Under the pieces are notes generated by a model. It was given only the letters and a program-made list of their open reading frames with translations. It had not been told where the DNA came from and did no database searches. A DNA stretch of 64,000 bases from Lacrimispora celerecrescens (GTDB taxonomy: Bacteria; Bacillota; Clostridia; Lachnospirales; Lachnospiraceae), in NCBI RefSeq assembly GCF_000732605.1, contig NZ_JPME01000018.1, positions 248,001 through 312,000 of the forward strand, in the 5' to 3' direction. Below are positions 54,102 to 63,999 of this stretch, in pieces. Both the position numbers and the translations under genes were made by a program. Positions within the stretch are counted from its first letter, which is position 1, and every line of letters starts with the position of its first letter.

Positions 54102-55532
54102 CTATACGTTAATCTCTGCCTTCAGCCCGAGAAGTTCCCTATTTTCTTCAAGAAGAGGCTTAACCACCTCTTCCAGATAAGCAGTCACCTGAGCCGGAGC
54201 ACATCCGACATATCTTTGGGGATCCATGCTTTTCTTTAAATCCTCCAAAGAAAGGTTGAAGGAGGGATCTGCTGCGATCAGTTCCAGCAGATTGTTGTCA
54301 AGGCCATTGACCTTTACATTCCGGCCTGCCTCCATAGACAGTTCCCTGATCCGTTCGTGAAGCTCCTGCCTGTCCCCGCCGGCCTTTACCGCATCCATCA
54401 TGATGTTTTCCGTAGCCATAAAGGGTAGCTCTGCCATCATGTGCTTCTCTATTACCTTAGGATATACCACAAGGCCATCCACAACATTCAAATAAAGATC
54501 CAGAATTCCATCAACTGCTAAAAATCCTTCCGGAATGCTTAATCTTTTATTTGCGGAATCATCAAGCGTTCTCTCAAACCACTGGGTAGAAGAAACCAGC
54601 ATAGGGTTCATTACATCTGCCATCACATAATTGGACAGGGATGCCATTCGTTCGCTTCTCATCGGATTGCGCTTGTAAGCCATAGCGGAAGAACCGATCT
54701 GACTCTTTTCAAAAGGCTCTTCTACTTCCTTTAAATGCTGCAAGAGACGGATATCATTGGAAAATTTATGGGCGCTCTGGGCAATGCCTGCCAACACATT
54801 GACCACTCGGCTGTCCACCTTTCTGGAATAGGTCTGGCCGGAAACCGGATAGCAGCCGGCATATCCCAGTTTCTCTGCAATCATGGAATCCGCCCTTCTC
54901 ACCTTATCCATATCGCCGTCAAACAGCTCCAGGAAGCTGGCCTGTGTTCCTGTGGTACCCTTAGAGCCAAGAAGCCTTATAGAACCAAGGATATAGTCCA
55001 GATCTTCTAAATCCATGGTCAGATCATGAAGCCAGAGCGTGGCTCTTTTACCAACGGTCGTGGGCTGAGCCGGCTGGAAATGAGTGAAAGCCAGAGTAGG
55101 CAGGTCCTTATACGCGTCAGCAAACCGGGCCAGTTCATCAATCACATTCATGAGTTTTCTGCGGACCAGCTTTAACGCTTCTGTCATAACGATTAAATCG
55201 GTATTGTCCCCTACATAACAGGAGGTAGCTCCCAGATGGATAATTCCTTTTGCCTTTGGGCACTGAACGCCATATGCATACACATGAGACATGACATCAT
55301 GACGGACTTCTTTTTCCCTCTGGATGGCCACATCATAATTAATATCATCCTGATGGGCTTTTAATTCCTCTATCTGCTCTTCTGTAATAGGAAGCCCCAG
55401 TTCCTTTTCTACCTCTGCCAGGGCAACCCACAGCTTTCTCCATGTTTTAAATTTCCTGTCCGGTGAAAAGATATACTGCATCTCCTTACTTGCATAGCGC
55501 TCAGACAGCGGGCTTTGGTATCTATCTGTCAT
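54102..55532 (-). CDS. purB: Adenylosuccinate lyase
   Basis: PurB splits SAICAR and adenylosuccinate, releasing fumarate. The 476-residue protein has the fumarase-family signature SSAMAYKRNPMRSERM, with GSKGTTGTQASFLELF before it. AAGGAGG precedes ATG 55532. A strong hairpin separates it from purF. Confidence 0.97.
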   Translation of the reverse strand: MTDRYQSPLSERYASKEMQYIFSPDRKFKTWRKLWVALAEVEKELGLPITEEQIEELKAHQDDINYDVAIQREKEVRHDVMSHVYAYGVQCPKAKGIIHLGATSCYVGDNTDLIVMTEALKLVRRKLMNVIDELARFADAYKDLPTLAFTHFQPAQPTTVGKRATLWLHDLTMDLEDLDYILGSIRLLGSKGTTGTQASFLELFDGDMDKVRRADSMIAEKLGYAGCYPVSGQTYSRKVDSRVVNVLAGIAQSAHKFSNDIRLLQHLKEVEEPFEKSQIGSSAMAYKRNPMRSERMASLSNYVMADVMNPMLVSSTQWFERTLDDSANKRLSIPEGFLAVDGILDLYLNVVDGLVVYPKVIEKHMMAELPFMATENIMMDAVKAGGDRQELHERIRELSMEAGRNVKVNGLDNNLLELIAADPSFNLSLEDLKKSMDPQRYVGCAPAQVTAYLEEVVKPLLEENRELLGLKAEINV

Positions 55533-55596
55533 GGTTCTTATTTTCCTCCTTGGGCTTCATTTACATTCATAGTAACATATTTTTTATTTGATGGGA

Positions 55597-55655
55597 AGAG
55601 AAACCGGGGCCCCTCCGGCTGGATAAACTTACTCAGCCCGGCGGTCCCCGTCTCT
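55597..55655 (-). terminator. Strong GC-rich hairpin between purF and purB
   Basis: GAGACGGGGACCGCCGGGCTG pairs (with small mismatches) with the CAGCCGG...GGTTTCTC arm, 55597-55622 with 55634-55655. On the minus strand TTTCTCTTCCC follows. It may end the purC-purF transcript or lower purB expression. Confidence 0.65.
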
Positions 55656-55669
55656 CATAATATCCATTT

Positions 55670-57112
55670 TTACTCCATGTATTCTCCCCGGATGTCTTCC
55701 TTGGGCGGTTCAATGGGATAATCTCCGCTAAAGCATGCGGTACAGATCGGAAGTCCTTCTGCCATTTCATTCAACCGTTCAATCTTTAAATAAGACAGGG
55801 AATCCGCTCCCAAAAGATCCCGGATTTCTTCAATAGTCCTGTTATGTGCCATCAACTGATCTTCGTTAGGTATATCGGTTCCGAAATAACAGGGATGGAG
55901 AAATGGCGGGGAACTGATCCGGACGTGGACCTCTTTTGCCCCTGACTCCCGAAGCATGTTGACAATAAGGGCACTGGTGGTTCCACGGACGATGGAATCA
56001 TCGATCATGATAACCCGTTTCCCCATAACAGCTTCCTTTAATACGTTCAGCTTGATTCTGACTGAAGATTCCCGGTTGCTCTGCTTCGGCTTAATAAATG
56101 TCCTGCCAACATAGGAATTCTTTACAAAAGCAGTCCCATAAGGGATTCCGGACTGAAGGGAATATCCCAAAGCAGCGGCATTGCCCGATTCCGGCACTCC
56201 GACCACAAGATCCGCTTCCACCGGAGAATCCATAGCTAACGCACGGCCGGCACACATCCTGGAATGGTAGACACTGACACCGTCAAACACGCTGTCCGGC
56301 CTGGCAAAATAAATATATTCAAAAATACATCTGGCTTCCTTTGACTTATCCGTGGGGCATAGACTTGTATCGGAGGAGATTCCCTCCTTTGTAATGGTCA
56401 CGACTTCTCCGGGGCGAACGTCACGGACAAACTCTGCACCAAGGGTATCAAGAGCGCAGCTTTCCGATACCAGGATATAGGCATTATCACGTTTTCCAAT
56501 GCACAAAGGCTTAAATCCATAAGGATCCCTGGCTCCGATGATCTTACGGGGACTCATAATGACAAGGGAATAAGCCCCTTTCAGTTTTTTCATGGCATTT
56601 GCTACAGCAGCCTCAACGGTAGCGGCTTTCACCCTCTCCCTTGCAATGTGGTAGGCGATCACCTCTGAATCAATCGTAGTCTGGAAAATGGCCCCGTTAT
56701 ACTCAAGCTCACGTCTTAAATCCGGCGCATTGACCAAGTTGCCGTTATGAGCCATGGCCAAAGTTCCTTTCAGATAATTGAGTACAAGCGGTTGGGCATT
56801 CTCCCTTGTGCTGCTGCCTGCAGTAGAATAACGAACATGACCCACGCCGATGTCGCCGCGGAGGCCTTCTAAAATTTCCGGTGTAAAGACCTCATTGCAT
56901 AACCCCATCCCCTTATGAGCGCTTACCTTTGCCCTGGAGCTGCCGGTATCGCTGACTGCGATTCCACAGCTCTCCTGGCCTCTGTGCTGCAATGCAAGCA
57001 ATCCATAATAGATGGTGGAAGCAACGTCGCCGCCGTCAAAATCGTACATTCCGAATACGCCGCATTCCTCATGCAGCTCATCCTCAAAATTGAAATCCAA
57101 TTCGTTATTCAT
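55670..57112 (-). CDS. purF: Amidophosphoribosyltransferase
   Basis: PurF makes phosphoribosylamine from PRPP and glutamine, the committing step of purine synthesis. The 480-residue protein has a short propeptide before the N-terminal catalytic Cys (ELHEECGVFGMYD), the PRPP motif VIMIDDSIVRGTTSALI, and the Cys residues of the Fe-S type (PICTACFSGDYPIEPP). I chose ATG 57112, 25 bases past the purC stop; an upstream ATG at 57151 overlaps purC. Confidence 0.95.
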   Translation of the reverse strand: MNNELDFNFEDELHEECGVFGMYDFDGGDVASTIYYGLLALQHRGQESCGIAVSDTGSSRAKVSAHKGMGLCNEVFTPEILEGLRGDIGVGHVRYSTAGSSTRENAQPLVLNYLKGTLAMAHNGNLVNAPDLRRELEYNGAIFQTTIDSEVIAYHIARERVKAATVEAAVANAMKKLKGAYSLVIMSPRKIIGARDPYGFKPLCIGKRDNAYILVSESCALDTLGAEFVRDVRPGEVVTITKEGISSDTSLCPTDKSKEARCIFEYIYFARPDSVFDGVSVYHSRMCAGRALAMDSPVEADLVVGVPESGNAAALGYSLQSGIPYGTAFVKNSYVGRTFIKPKQSNRESSVRIKLNVLKEAVMGKRVIMIDDSIVRGTTSALIVNMLRESGAKEVHVRISSPPFLHPCYFGTDIPNEDQLMAHNRTIEEIRDLLGADSLSYLKIERLNEMAEGLPICTACFSGDYPIEPPKEDIRGEYME

Positions 57113-57137
57113 TTGATGTCTATCCTCTCTGTGCTGT

Positions 57138-57845
57138 TTACCGGATGCCAAGACGGCGGAACACTTCTTCGTATGCGTCCTCCACGCCTCCTAAATCCCT
57201 GCGGAAACGATCCTTGTCCAGCTTTTCATGGGTATCCTTATCCCATAGTCTGCATGTATCAGGAGAAATCTCGTCAGCCAGAATAACCTGTCCATGATAA
57301 CGGCCGAATTCAATCTTAAAGTCGATCAGATCAATGTTTAAACCGTCAAAATATTCTTTCAGCACTTCATTTACTTTAAAGGCATATTCCGTAATCTTGT
57401 CGATCTCTTCCTGGGTGGCCAGATTAAGGGCCAATGCATAGTAGTTGTTGATGAACGGGTCGCCCAGATCATCATTTTTATAACTGAATTCAAGAGTCGG
57501 ACAGGAGAATTTCACACCTTCTTCCATCCCCATCTTCTTGGCAAAGCTTCCTGCGGAATAGTTTCTGATTATCACCTCAAGGGGAATGATCTCCACTTTC
57601 TTCACTGCAGTCTCTCGGTCGCTCAACTCTTCCACCAGATGAGTCGGAACGCCTTTGGCCTCCAGCTTTTTGAAAATAAAGTTGGTCATCCGGTTGTTGA
57701 CCGCGCCTTTACCTACAATGGTGCCTTTTTTAAGGCCATTAAATGCTGTGGCATCGTCTTTGTATGAAACAACCAATACATCCGGATTCTCCGTTGTATA
57801 AACCTTTTTCGCTTTTCCCTCATACAGCAATTCTCTTTTTTCCAC
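57138..57845 (-). CDS. purC: SAICAR synthetase
   Basis: PurC joins aspartate to CAIR with ATP. The 235-residue protein begins [18 protein letters not shown], with the [19 protein letters not shown] and [11 protein letters not shown] motifs. The start is uncertain: GTG 57845 with AGGTGG five bases upstream, or GTG 57854 with AAAGGA close by; I prefer the first. First gene of purC-purF. Confidence 0.95.
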   Translation of the reverse strand: MEKRELLYEGKAKKVYTTENPDVLVVSYKDDATAFNGLKKGTIVGKGAVNNRMTNFIFKKLEAKGVPTHLVEELSDRETAVKKVEIIPLEVIIRNYSAGSFAKKMGMEEGVKFSCPTLEFSYKNDDLGDPFINNYYALALNLATQEEIDKITEYAFKVNEVLKEYFDGLNIDLIDFKIEFGRYHGQVILADEISPDTCRLWDKDTHEKLDKDRFRRDLGGVEDAYEEVFRRLGIR

Positions 57846-57914
57846 GTTATCCACCTGTCCTTTACTGAATTAATTTATAAGTTTTTCAAATAAAACTACG
57901 GTGTTTCAGTAGAA

Positions 57915-57943
57915 ATTATAATACAGTAAAATTAGGATTGCAA
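57915..57943 (-). promoter_or_regulatory. Promoter of purC-purF
   Basis: Minus strand -35 TTGCAA (57938-57943), 17-base spacer, -10 TATAAT (57915-57920). No purine riboswitch is evident. Confidence 0.75.
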
Positions 57944-57991
57944 CTGGTTTTATTATTATAAATACTTATGACCCTTTTATGATTTTGTTTC

Positions 57992-58363
57992 TCAATCAGG
58001 GCCTTGAAGGATTACCCGCTCTACTTTTTGCCAGAATTTCACTCTGCCTTCCTTCCATTCAACAGTAATCCCCTGTTCATTTATCTCCCCGGTTTTCCTG
58101 CCCCAAAAGGCTTCAACCAATCGTTCTTCTTTCGCTTCCGCTACTCTGCGGACAGGCAGGAATTCATGGGCATTACTTATAATTGTTTCTCCATACGGCA
58201 GGAAAAATACCGCCGCTTCCAAAAGGATCAGAAGCAGCAAACCTTTTCTAAGAGAGATTATAAGGCCTTCCTTGTGAGGAATGGCTTTCTTTAGACTTCT
58301 CCATGGCTTTTTCCTTTTATTATTATACCGCTGATATTTAAAATAATCAAATTTCCTATTCAT
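57992..58363 (-). CDS. Unknown 123-aa membrane-anchored protein
   Basis: A 123-residue protein: a very basic N-terminus (NKRKKPWRSLKK), one membrane helix at about 40-57 (LLLLILLEAAVFFLP) and a soluble charged C-terminal domain ending KVERVILQGPD. No family is recognised. Its stop is about 50 bases upstream of the purC promoter. Confidence 0.6.
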   Translation of the reverse strand: MNRKFDYFKYQRYNNKRKKPWRSLKKAIPHKEGLIISLRKGLLLLILLEAAVFFLPYGETIISNAHEFLPVRRVAEAKEERLVEAFWGRKTGEINEQGITVEWKEGRVKFWQKVERVILQGPD

Positions 58364-58514
58364 GGACGTTTTGCCTTTCTGCCGGGAAGGCTCCTGTTAT
58401 TATGTCATAGTCTTTGAATATTCGGCCAGAATATGGTCTTTCTGATTAATAAAATAGAACTGTTTATAAAATGCAATAAGATATGTTTCGACAATATTAT
58501 ATCTTATAATAAAA

Positions 58515-58552
58515 AAAGCTTCAAGCATAGATTTTTGCCTGAAGCTTTTTTA
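58515..58552. terminator. Bidirectional terminator
   Basis: AAAAAAGCTTCA pairs with TGAAGCTTTTTT around a 17-base loop. It stands after the lipoprotein gene. Confidence 0.85.
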
Positions 58553-58570
58553 TTACAAAATTTCTTTTTA

Positions 58571-58882
58571 TTATGGTGCTTTTGTGGCTCCTGAAGTAGG
58601 TTGGCCATTGCTTTCCCCTGTAATCTTATCAACCCCTTTTTCTACATCATTAACAACACCATTAATGACACCAGTACTTTCATTTGCAGCACCTGTGCCT
58701 GTTGTTTCAGTCATAGTAGTTGTTTCAGTCGTAGATTTGGTTGTTGTTGCTGCAGTTGTCTGGGTTGTTGCACCTGTTGTCCCTGTTCCTCCGGTGTTCT
58801 TTTTTGTAGTTCCGCAGGCAGTCAGACACATTACTGTCATAATGACAATAAAGGTAATTGCTAAAGGTTTTATTCTTTTCAT
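58571..58882 (-). CDS. Threonine-rich lipoprotein (103 aa)
   Basis: A 103-residue exported lipoprotein with a signal peptide and lipobox LTAC at residues 20-23. The mature part is almost all Thr, Gly and Ala (TTATTTKSTTETT style), low in complexity and probably disordered. I start at ATG 58882, with AAAGGAG upstream. Function unknown; a surface tether is possible. Confidence 0.75.
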   Translation of the reverse strand: MKRIKPLAITFIVIMTVMCLTACGTTKKNTGGTGTTGATTQTTAATTTKSTTETTTMTETTGTGAANESTGVINGVVNDVEKGVDKITGESNGQPTSGATKAP

Positions 58883-58958
58883 AATACATTCTCCTTTCAT
58901 TTTCTACGATTAGTATGTGTAAAGAGAGAACGAATTATGGTGGAAGATATTGGAAATT

Positions 58959-59717
58959 TTATGATTTTATAACATCTTTCATGCTATATAGTCCCGGAGC
59001 TTTCCCTGCCAGGAATTTTGCTGCAGAAACAGCGCCTTTTGCAAAAATTGCCTTGGAATATGCAGTATGGTGGAAGGTAATAATCTCATCCGTTCCGGCA
59101 AAAATCACATCATGCTCTCCGACAATGGTTCCTCCCCTGACAGACTGGATCCCGATCTCCTTTTTGTCTCTGGCCTTTCTGACCTGGCTTCTGTCATAAA
59201 CATAATGATATTCCTGATCCATGGCCTCATTAATGGAATCCGCCAGTGCAAGAGCCGTTCCGCTTGGGGAATCAAGTTTTTTATTGTGGTGCTTTTCCAG
59301 TATTTCAATGTCAAATCCTGCGGCCGCAAGGACCTGGGTCGCCTCTTTTACCAGCTTCATAAGAAGATTGACGCCGAGAGACATATTGGCGGACCTAAGG
59401 ACTGCAACATGCCTTGAAGCATCCTCCAGCTTTTTTATCTGGTCGTCTGAAAGTCCGGTGGTACATACTACCACAGGTATTTTTTTCTTTACGCTATAAT
59501 CAAGAAGGCTATCCACTGCTTTAGAGGAGGTAAAATCCACGATCACATCCGCCTCTTCCCTGCAGGCTTCCAGTGACGGAAATACCGGATAGGGATTCTG
59601 CCTGGTATCATTGGGGTCGATGCCCGCAACGATGGTTATATTTGTTTCTTCTGCTGCAATCTGAGATACCACTTGACCCATGGCTCCGTTACAGCCGTGC
59701 ATTATCATCCTAATCAT
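58959..59717 (-). CDS. dapB: 4-hydroxy-tetrahydrodipicolinate reductase
   Basis: DapB reduces the DapA product, the second step of the diaminopimelate/lysine pathway. The 252-residue protein has the nucleotide motif GCNGAMGQVV and the active-site HHNKKLDSPSGTAL. It is 38 bases past dapA and is transcribed with it. Confidence 0.97.
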   Translation of the reverse strand: MIRMIMHGCNGAMGQVVSQIAAEETNITIVAGIDPNDTRQNPYPVFPSLEACREEADVIVDFTSSKAVDSLLDYSVKKKIPVVVCTTGLSDDQIKKLEDASRHVAVLRSANMSLGVNLLMKLVKEATQVLAAAGFDIEILEKHHNKKLDSPSGTALALADSINEAMDQEYHYVYDRSQVRKARDKKEIGIQSVRGGTIVGEHDVIFAGTDEIITFHHTAYSKAIFAKGAVSAAKFLAGKAPGLYSMKDVIKS

Positions 59718-59755
59718 GCTATCCTCTTTTCTTCCATAAGTATATGGTTTGCCGA

Positions 59756-60640
59756 TTACAAAATTCCATACTCTTTCATGGCTTGTCTTAAGCGCTCCTG
59801 ATTCTTAGGTTCCATCTCAGTAAGCGGCAGACGCATAGGGCCTGCAGCCTTTCCCATAAGGTTTAAGGCAGCCTTAACCGGAATCGGATTGACCTCACAG
59901 AACAAGGCATTGATGAGAGGAATGGCGGCAAGCTGAAGTGCTGCGCTTCGTTTTACATCTCCCTTAAAATAAGACTCACAGATTTCATGGGTCTGGGAAG
60001 GCGCAATGTTGGAAAGAACGGAAATAACTCCTTTTCCTCCCAGGGACAGCATGGGAACGATCTGATCGTCATTGCCGGAATATAAATCCACACGGCCATC
60101 CGTAAGATTCATAAGATCCGCGATAGCTGAAAAATTGCCGCTGGCCTCCTTTACCCCAACTATGTTAGGGACATGTAAGCATAAATCCGCTATGGTCTCA
60201 GCTGCTATGGTTACCCCGGTTCTTGCCGGGATATTATATAGAAGAATGGGAATCCTCACCTTATCAGCGACCGCTTTAAAGTGAGCCTTCAGTCCATTCT
60301 GAGTTGCCTTATTATAGTAAGGAGATACGAGAAGAAGCCCGTCAGCACCATGTTTTTCCGCCTCTTCAGACAGGTAAACAGCCGTCTCCGTGCAATTGGA
60401 ACCAGTTCCTGCAATCACAGGGATCCGCTTTTTCGTTACCTGGCACACGAATTTAATTACGTCCAAATGTTCCTCATGAGTCATGGTGGACGCCTCGCCT
60501 GTTGTACCGCACGCGATGATAGAGTCCGTTCCCAAAGCAATCTGTTCTTCTACCAGTTCCTCCAGCTTCTCATAGTTAACATCTCTGTTTTCCTTAAATG
60601 GTGTGATAAGCGCTACACCTGCGCCTTCATAAATTGCCAT
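59756..60640 (-). CDS. dapA: 4-hydroxy-tetrahydrodipicolinate synthase
   Basis: DapA condenses pyruvate with aspartate semialdehyde. The 294-residue protein has GTTGEASTMTHEEH, the catalytic Tyr in LLYNIPARTG and the Schiff-base Lys in VGVKEASGN. I start at ATG 60640, with AGGAGG upstream; the open frame runs to 60751. A lysine riboswitch lies upstream, so lysine shuts it off. Confidence 0.97.
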   Translation of the reverse strand: MAIYEGAGVALITPFKENRDVNYEKLEELVEEQIALGTDSIIACGTTGEASTMTHEEHLDVIKFVCQVTKKRIPVIAGTGSNCTETAVYLSEEAEKHGADGLLLVSPYYNKATQNGLKAHFKAVADKVRIPILLYNIPARTGVTIAAETIADLCLHVPNIVGVKEASGNFSAIADLMNLTDGRVDLYSGNDDQIVPMLSLGGKGVISVLSNIAPSQTHEICESYFKGDVKRSAALQLAAIPLINALFCEVNPIPVKAALNLMGKAAGPMRLPLTEMEPKNQERLRQAMKEYGIL

Positions 60641-60730
60641 GATATCTTCCTCCTGATTCTTTTTCATCATACTCAGTAAACGTTTTTTCGCAGCGGAGCA
60701 TTTTCCATTCACCGGACATAAACTTCCATA

Positions 60731-60764
60731 AATTAAAAACAGAGCTGACAACAGGGTCAGCTCT
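60731..60764 (-). terminator. Expression-platform terminator of the lysine riboswitch
   Basis: AGAGCTGAC (60741-60749) pairs with GTCAGCTCT (60756-60764), then GTTTTTAATT on the minus strand. This is the switch-controlled terminator ahead of dapA. Confidence 0.88.
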
Positions 60765-60794
60765 TAAAGTTTAGAATCTGGTAATCTCATCCTT

Positions 60795-60970
60795 CTTTAA
60801 GTAGCTCCCCATCCAAAAGGATGACAGTCATATGGCTCTTAACCATATGCCCAGAACAAGCATGCTCAGGCCATACCGTTCTTCGGCGTCTCTTCCTTCC
60901 CCCTGCCCTCATCTGTACCTGATACATCGGACAGGGTACTTATAAGCAACGCAACCTCTACTCTAATATG
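60795..60970 (-). promoter_or_regulatory. Lysine riboswitch (L-box) ahead of dapA-dapB
   Basis: On the minus strand, conserved L-box words occur in order: AGAGGTTGCG, ATAAGTAC, GGGGGAAGG, ACGCCGAAG, CTGGGC, ACTGTCATCC and GGGAGCTACTT-like (GGGGAGCTAC). A terminator follows. When lysine binds, the terminator should form and dapA-dapB should be off. Confidence 0.92.
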
Positions 60971-60991
60971 TATGTTACCATACTATCATCA

Positions 60992-61495
60992 TTATTTTGT
61001 GTTGTCAACTTTAACATGGTTGATTTCCAGAATACTGTCTACATAAGGTTCCATTTCCTTTTGAAATACCTTACCGGTTAATATGACTTCCATCTCATCA
61101 ACTTTGGACTGAAGCAGCTTTGCCAGTTCCTCTGCTTCTATGATCTTCTGGTCCAGAAGTCCTAGGATTTCATCCAGGATCAGCATGTCGCATTCTCCTG
61201 TTGATACAACCTTTCTGGCGAAATTCAGACCGTTGCGGATATTCATCCGCTCCTCTTCCTGCTGTTCTTTGGAAAGGCTTTCAAAAAAACAATCGGACTT
61301 TTCAAACCGGAATATTTTCATCTCAGGTTCTAAGCGTTTCATAATATCAAAAGAATCCCGGCCGGGGCAGCCCTTTAAAAACTGTATCATGATCACAGTT
61401 TTATTCTTTGTCAGAGCTCCGATTCCCATACCCATTGCAGCCGCGGTCTTTCCTTTTCCTTCCCCGCATATAACCTGTATTGCACCTTTATTCAT
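60992..61495 (-). CDS. cobO: Cob(I)yrinic acid a,c-diamide adenosyltransferase-like
   Basis: A 167-residue ATPase of the CobO/BtuR type, which adds the adenosyl group of coenzyme B12. The P-loop GEGKGKTAAAMG is followed by MIQFLKG and MLILDEILG. It is shorter than the typical 170-200 residues and lies alone, without other cobalamin genes. I prefer ATG 61495; the frame is open to 61510. A corrinoid-salvage role fits. Confidence 0.85.
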   Translation of the reverse strand: MNKGAIQVICGEGKGKTAAAMGMGIGALTKNKTVIMIQFLKGCPGRDSFDIMKRLEPEMKIFRFEKSDCFFESLSKEQQEEERMNIRNGLNFARKVVSTGECDMLILDEILGLLDQKIIEAEELAKLLQSKVDEMEVILTGKVFQKEMEPYVDSILEINHVKVDNTK

Positions 61496-61663
61496 CCTTA
61501 AGCACCTCATAACAGCTAAAAAGCAATTATTTACATATAATTTAGAACCTGATTATAGTATCATAAATTTAATATTTTTGCAAGTTTTCTTACTGTTTCC
61601 TTAATATTCCCCAGCGTAAAGGCATGCCTTTTAAGTGTTTAACATATTTATAAATAACAGATT

Positions 61664-62290
61664 TTACTCCGCACATTCCAGTTTGCTGACTGAAACCTCA
61701 TAAGCCACTCTTTTTTCACACTCTGTTTCCGTTAATTTTTTGGTGTATTCCCTGCTCTGAACTCTTCCCCATACTTTTACTCTTGTTCCTACTGTGAAAC
61801 CGGAAGCATATCTGGCGTTTCTTCCCCATGCAATGCAGGGTATGTAATCTGATTTTCCATATGGGCGGTTAACTGCAAGGAGCAGATCTGCAATTTCCCT
61901 TCCCAAAGGTGTTTTTCTGTAAATGGGGGCTTTGCATATGTATCCATCCAGAAAAATTTGATTGGTCTTTGTGTAATCCGTAAACTCTTCTATAAAATGA
62001 ACTTCTCTCACAAAAACAGAAAGTACCAGTCGGTTTTTTGTTCCTTCATGACGATTATAGGAACGGAACTGACCAATGGCTTCCACCGTTAAGCCTGAGT
62101 AATCTCCTTCCACGTCGATAAGACGTTCTGAAATCATGAGCGGTATGATATCTGCCTGTTCACTAAGACGATTTACCGCAACATCCACCATATAGAATCC
62201 TTCTCCAAATACCTCATGGCTGAAGGTGAAGCCGGAGACGATCTCTCCGATGACGCTCACTTTGTTGTTTTCAATCATTTTTTCTGACAT
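61664..62290 (-). CDS. ssb: Single-stranded DNA-binding-type protein
   Basis: A 208-residue protein with two OB-fold-like halves (KVSVIGEIVSGFTFSHE... and QIFLDGYICKAPIYRKTPLGREIADL). The second half shows the SSB core (IADLLLAVNRPYGKSDYIPCIAWGRNARYA). It lacks the acidic C-terminal tail of main SSB, so it may be a second, specialised SSB. No neighbour points to a system. Confidence 0.75.
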   Translation of the reverse strand: MSEKMIENNKVSVIGEIVSGFTFSHEVFGEGFYMVDVAVNRLSEQADIIPLMISERLIDVEGDYSGLTVEAIGQFRSYNRHEGTKNRLVLSVFVREVHFIEEFTDYTKTNQIFLDGYICKAPIYRKTPLGREIADLLLAVNRPYGKSDYIPCIAWGRNARYASGFTVGTRVKVWGRVQSREYTKKLTETECEKRVAYEVSVSKLECAE

Positions 62291-62425
62291 TGTATTTCCC
62301 CTCTTCTTTCACTTATTTGCTAATATGCTTCACAGCTAATATTAAATTTATGTGAGAGAATGCTCTAAAATGATAGAAAACAATCCAAAAATATCGACAG
62401 ATCAGGGCAGAATGCGCCGGAAAAT

Positions 62426-62482
62426 AAAAGAAGATACTGCTTCTTTGCCGAATTTTCGGCTAACGGAGGCAGTATCTTCCTT
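62426..62482 (-). terminator. Terminator after typA
   Basis: GAAGATACTGC and GCAGTATCTTC arms pair with an inner stem; T-rich TTTTATT follows on the minus side. It lies just past the typA stop. Confidence 0.75.
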
Positions 62483-62502
62483 TAAATTACAAATTACGTC
62501 AA

Positions 62503-63999
62503 TTACTTTTTATTATTAGATGACCTTTTTCTTAAGGTAGGGTCTAAAATTTTCTTTCTGATTCGAAGGTTTGAAGGGGTGATTTCTAAAAGTTCGTCGG
62601 TATCAATAAAGTCAAGACACTGTTCCAGACTCATATCCCTTGGAGGAGTCAGCTTAAGAGCCTCATCCGCACTGGAAGAACGGGTATTGGTCAGTTTTTT
62701 CGTCTTACAAACATTGATTTCGATGTCTTCTGCCTTTGGATTCTGTCCGATAACCATACCGGAATAAACCTTTACTCCAGGTCCGATAAACAGACTTCCT
62801 CTTTCCTGGGCGCTAAACAAACCGTAGGTAATGGATTCTCCTGGCTCATAAGCGATCAGGGATCCTGTCTTACGGTAGGATAACTCTCCCTTAAAGGTCG
62901 CATAGCCGTCAAATGACGTATTCATGATTCCGTTTCCTTTTGTATCCGTCATGAATTCTCCACGGTAACCGATCAGACCTCTGGAAGGAATAGCAAATTC
63001 CAGTCTTGTATAGCCTCCATTGGCAGGACTCATGCCCTGAAGCTCTCCCTTACGGCTTGTAAGCTTCTGAATAACGGCTCCTGTAAATTCCTCAGGTACG
63101 TCAACATAGGCGATCTCCATGGGTTCCATCTTGTGGTTTCTTTCGTCAAAATGGTACAGAACCTCAGCCTTGCTGACAGCAAATTCAAAGCCTTCTCTTC
63201 TCATGTTCTCGATCAAAACAGACAGATGAAGCTCCCCACGGCCGGAAACTTTAAAGCAGTCCGGAGAATCGGTCTCTTCCACCCGAAGGCTGACATCTGT
63301 ATTCAATTCCCTGAATAAACGCTCTCTGATATGACGGGAAGTAATGTATTTTCCTTCTTGTCCGGCAAGAGGGCTGTCATTTACCATGAAATTCATTGCG
63401 ATGGTAGGCTCTGAAATCTTCTGGAACGGAATCGCCTCCGGCTTTTCCGTAGCGCAAAGGGTATCACCGATGTGGATATCCGCAATTCCGGAAATGGCAA
63501 CAATGGCACCGATGGTAGCTTCCTGAACCTCTACCTTATTAAGGCCTTCGTATTCATACAGCTTTCCAACTTTAACCTTACGGAATTTATCTGGGTCATG
63601 ATGGTTTACGATCACACACTCCTGGTTCACTCTGATTCTGCCGTTATCCACCTTGCCCACACCGATACGTCCAACGTATTCATTGTAGTCAATGGTACTG
63701 ATAAGCAGCTGGGTAGATGCATCCGGATCGCCTTCCGGAGCAGGTATATGTTCAATGATTGTCGTAAACAGGGGAGCCATATCGGTTTCCTGATCATCAA
63801 GGGTCTTTTTAGCAAATCCGGACTTAGCGGAAGCATAGACAAATGGACAGTCAAGCTGCTCTTCGCTGGCATCAAGATCCATGAGAAGCTCCAATACTTC
63901 TTCCTCTACCTCCATAGGTCTTGCCTCCGGGCGGTCAATCTTATTGATGCAGGTTACGACTGACAGTCCAAGCTCCAGTGCTTTCCGAAGCACGAATTT
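62503..63999 (-). CDS. typA: Ribosome-associated GTPase TypA/BipA, C-terminal part
   Basis: The right edge cuts off the N-terminus: the frame is open through KFVLRKALELGL, typical of TypA after the G3 motif. The visible 498 residues include NKIDRP (G4), SAK (G5), the EF-G-like domains and the TypA-specific C-terminus (ANGGYTRLEFAIPSRGLIGYRGEF, and RSSSADEALKLTPPRDMSLEQCLDFI). TypA binds ribosomes under stress and cold. It would be about 610 residues in full. Confidence 0.95.
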   Translation of the reverse strand, partial: KFVLRKALELGLSVVTCINKIDRPEARPMEVEEEVLELLMDLDASEEQLDCPFVYASAKSGFAKKTLDDQETDMAPLFTTIIEHIPAPEGDPDASTQLLISTIDYNEYVGRIGVGKVDNGRIRVNQECVIVNHHDPDKFRKVKVGKLYEYEGLNKVEVQEATIGAIVAISGIADIHIGDTLCATEKPEAIPFQKISEPTIAMNFMVNDSPLAGQEGKYITSRHIRERLFRELNTDVSLRVEETDSPDCFKVSGRGELHLSVLIENMRREGFEFAVSKAEVLYHFDERNHKMEPMEIAYVDVPEEFTGAVIQKLTSRKGELQGMSPANGGYTRLEFAIPSRGLIGYRGEFMTDTKGNGIMNTSFDGYATFKGELSYRKTGSLIAYEPGESITYGLFSAQERGSLFIGPGVKVYSGMVIGQNPKAEDIEINVCKTKKLTNTRSSSADEALKLTPPRDMSLEQCLDFIDTDELLEITPSNLRIRKKILDPTLRKRSSNNKK

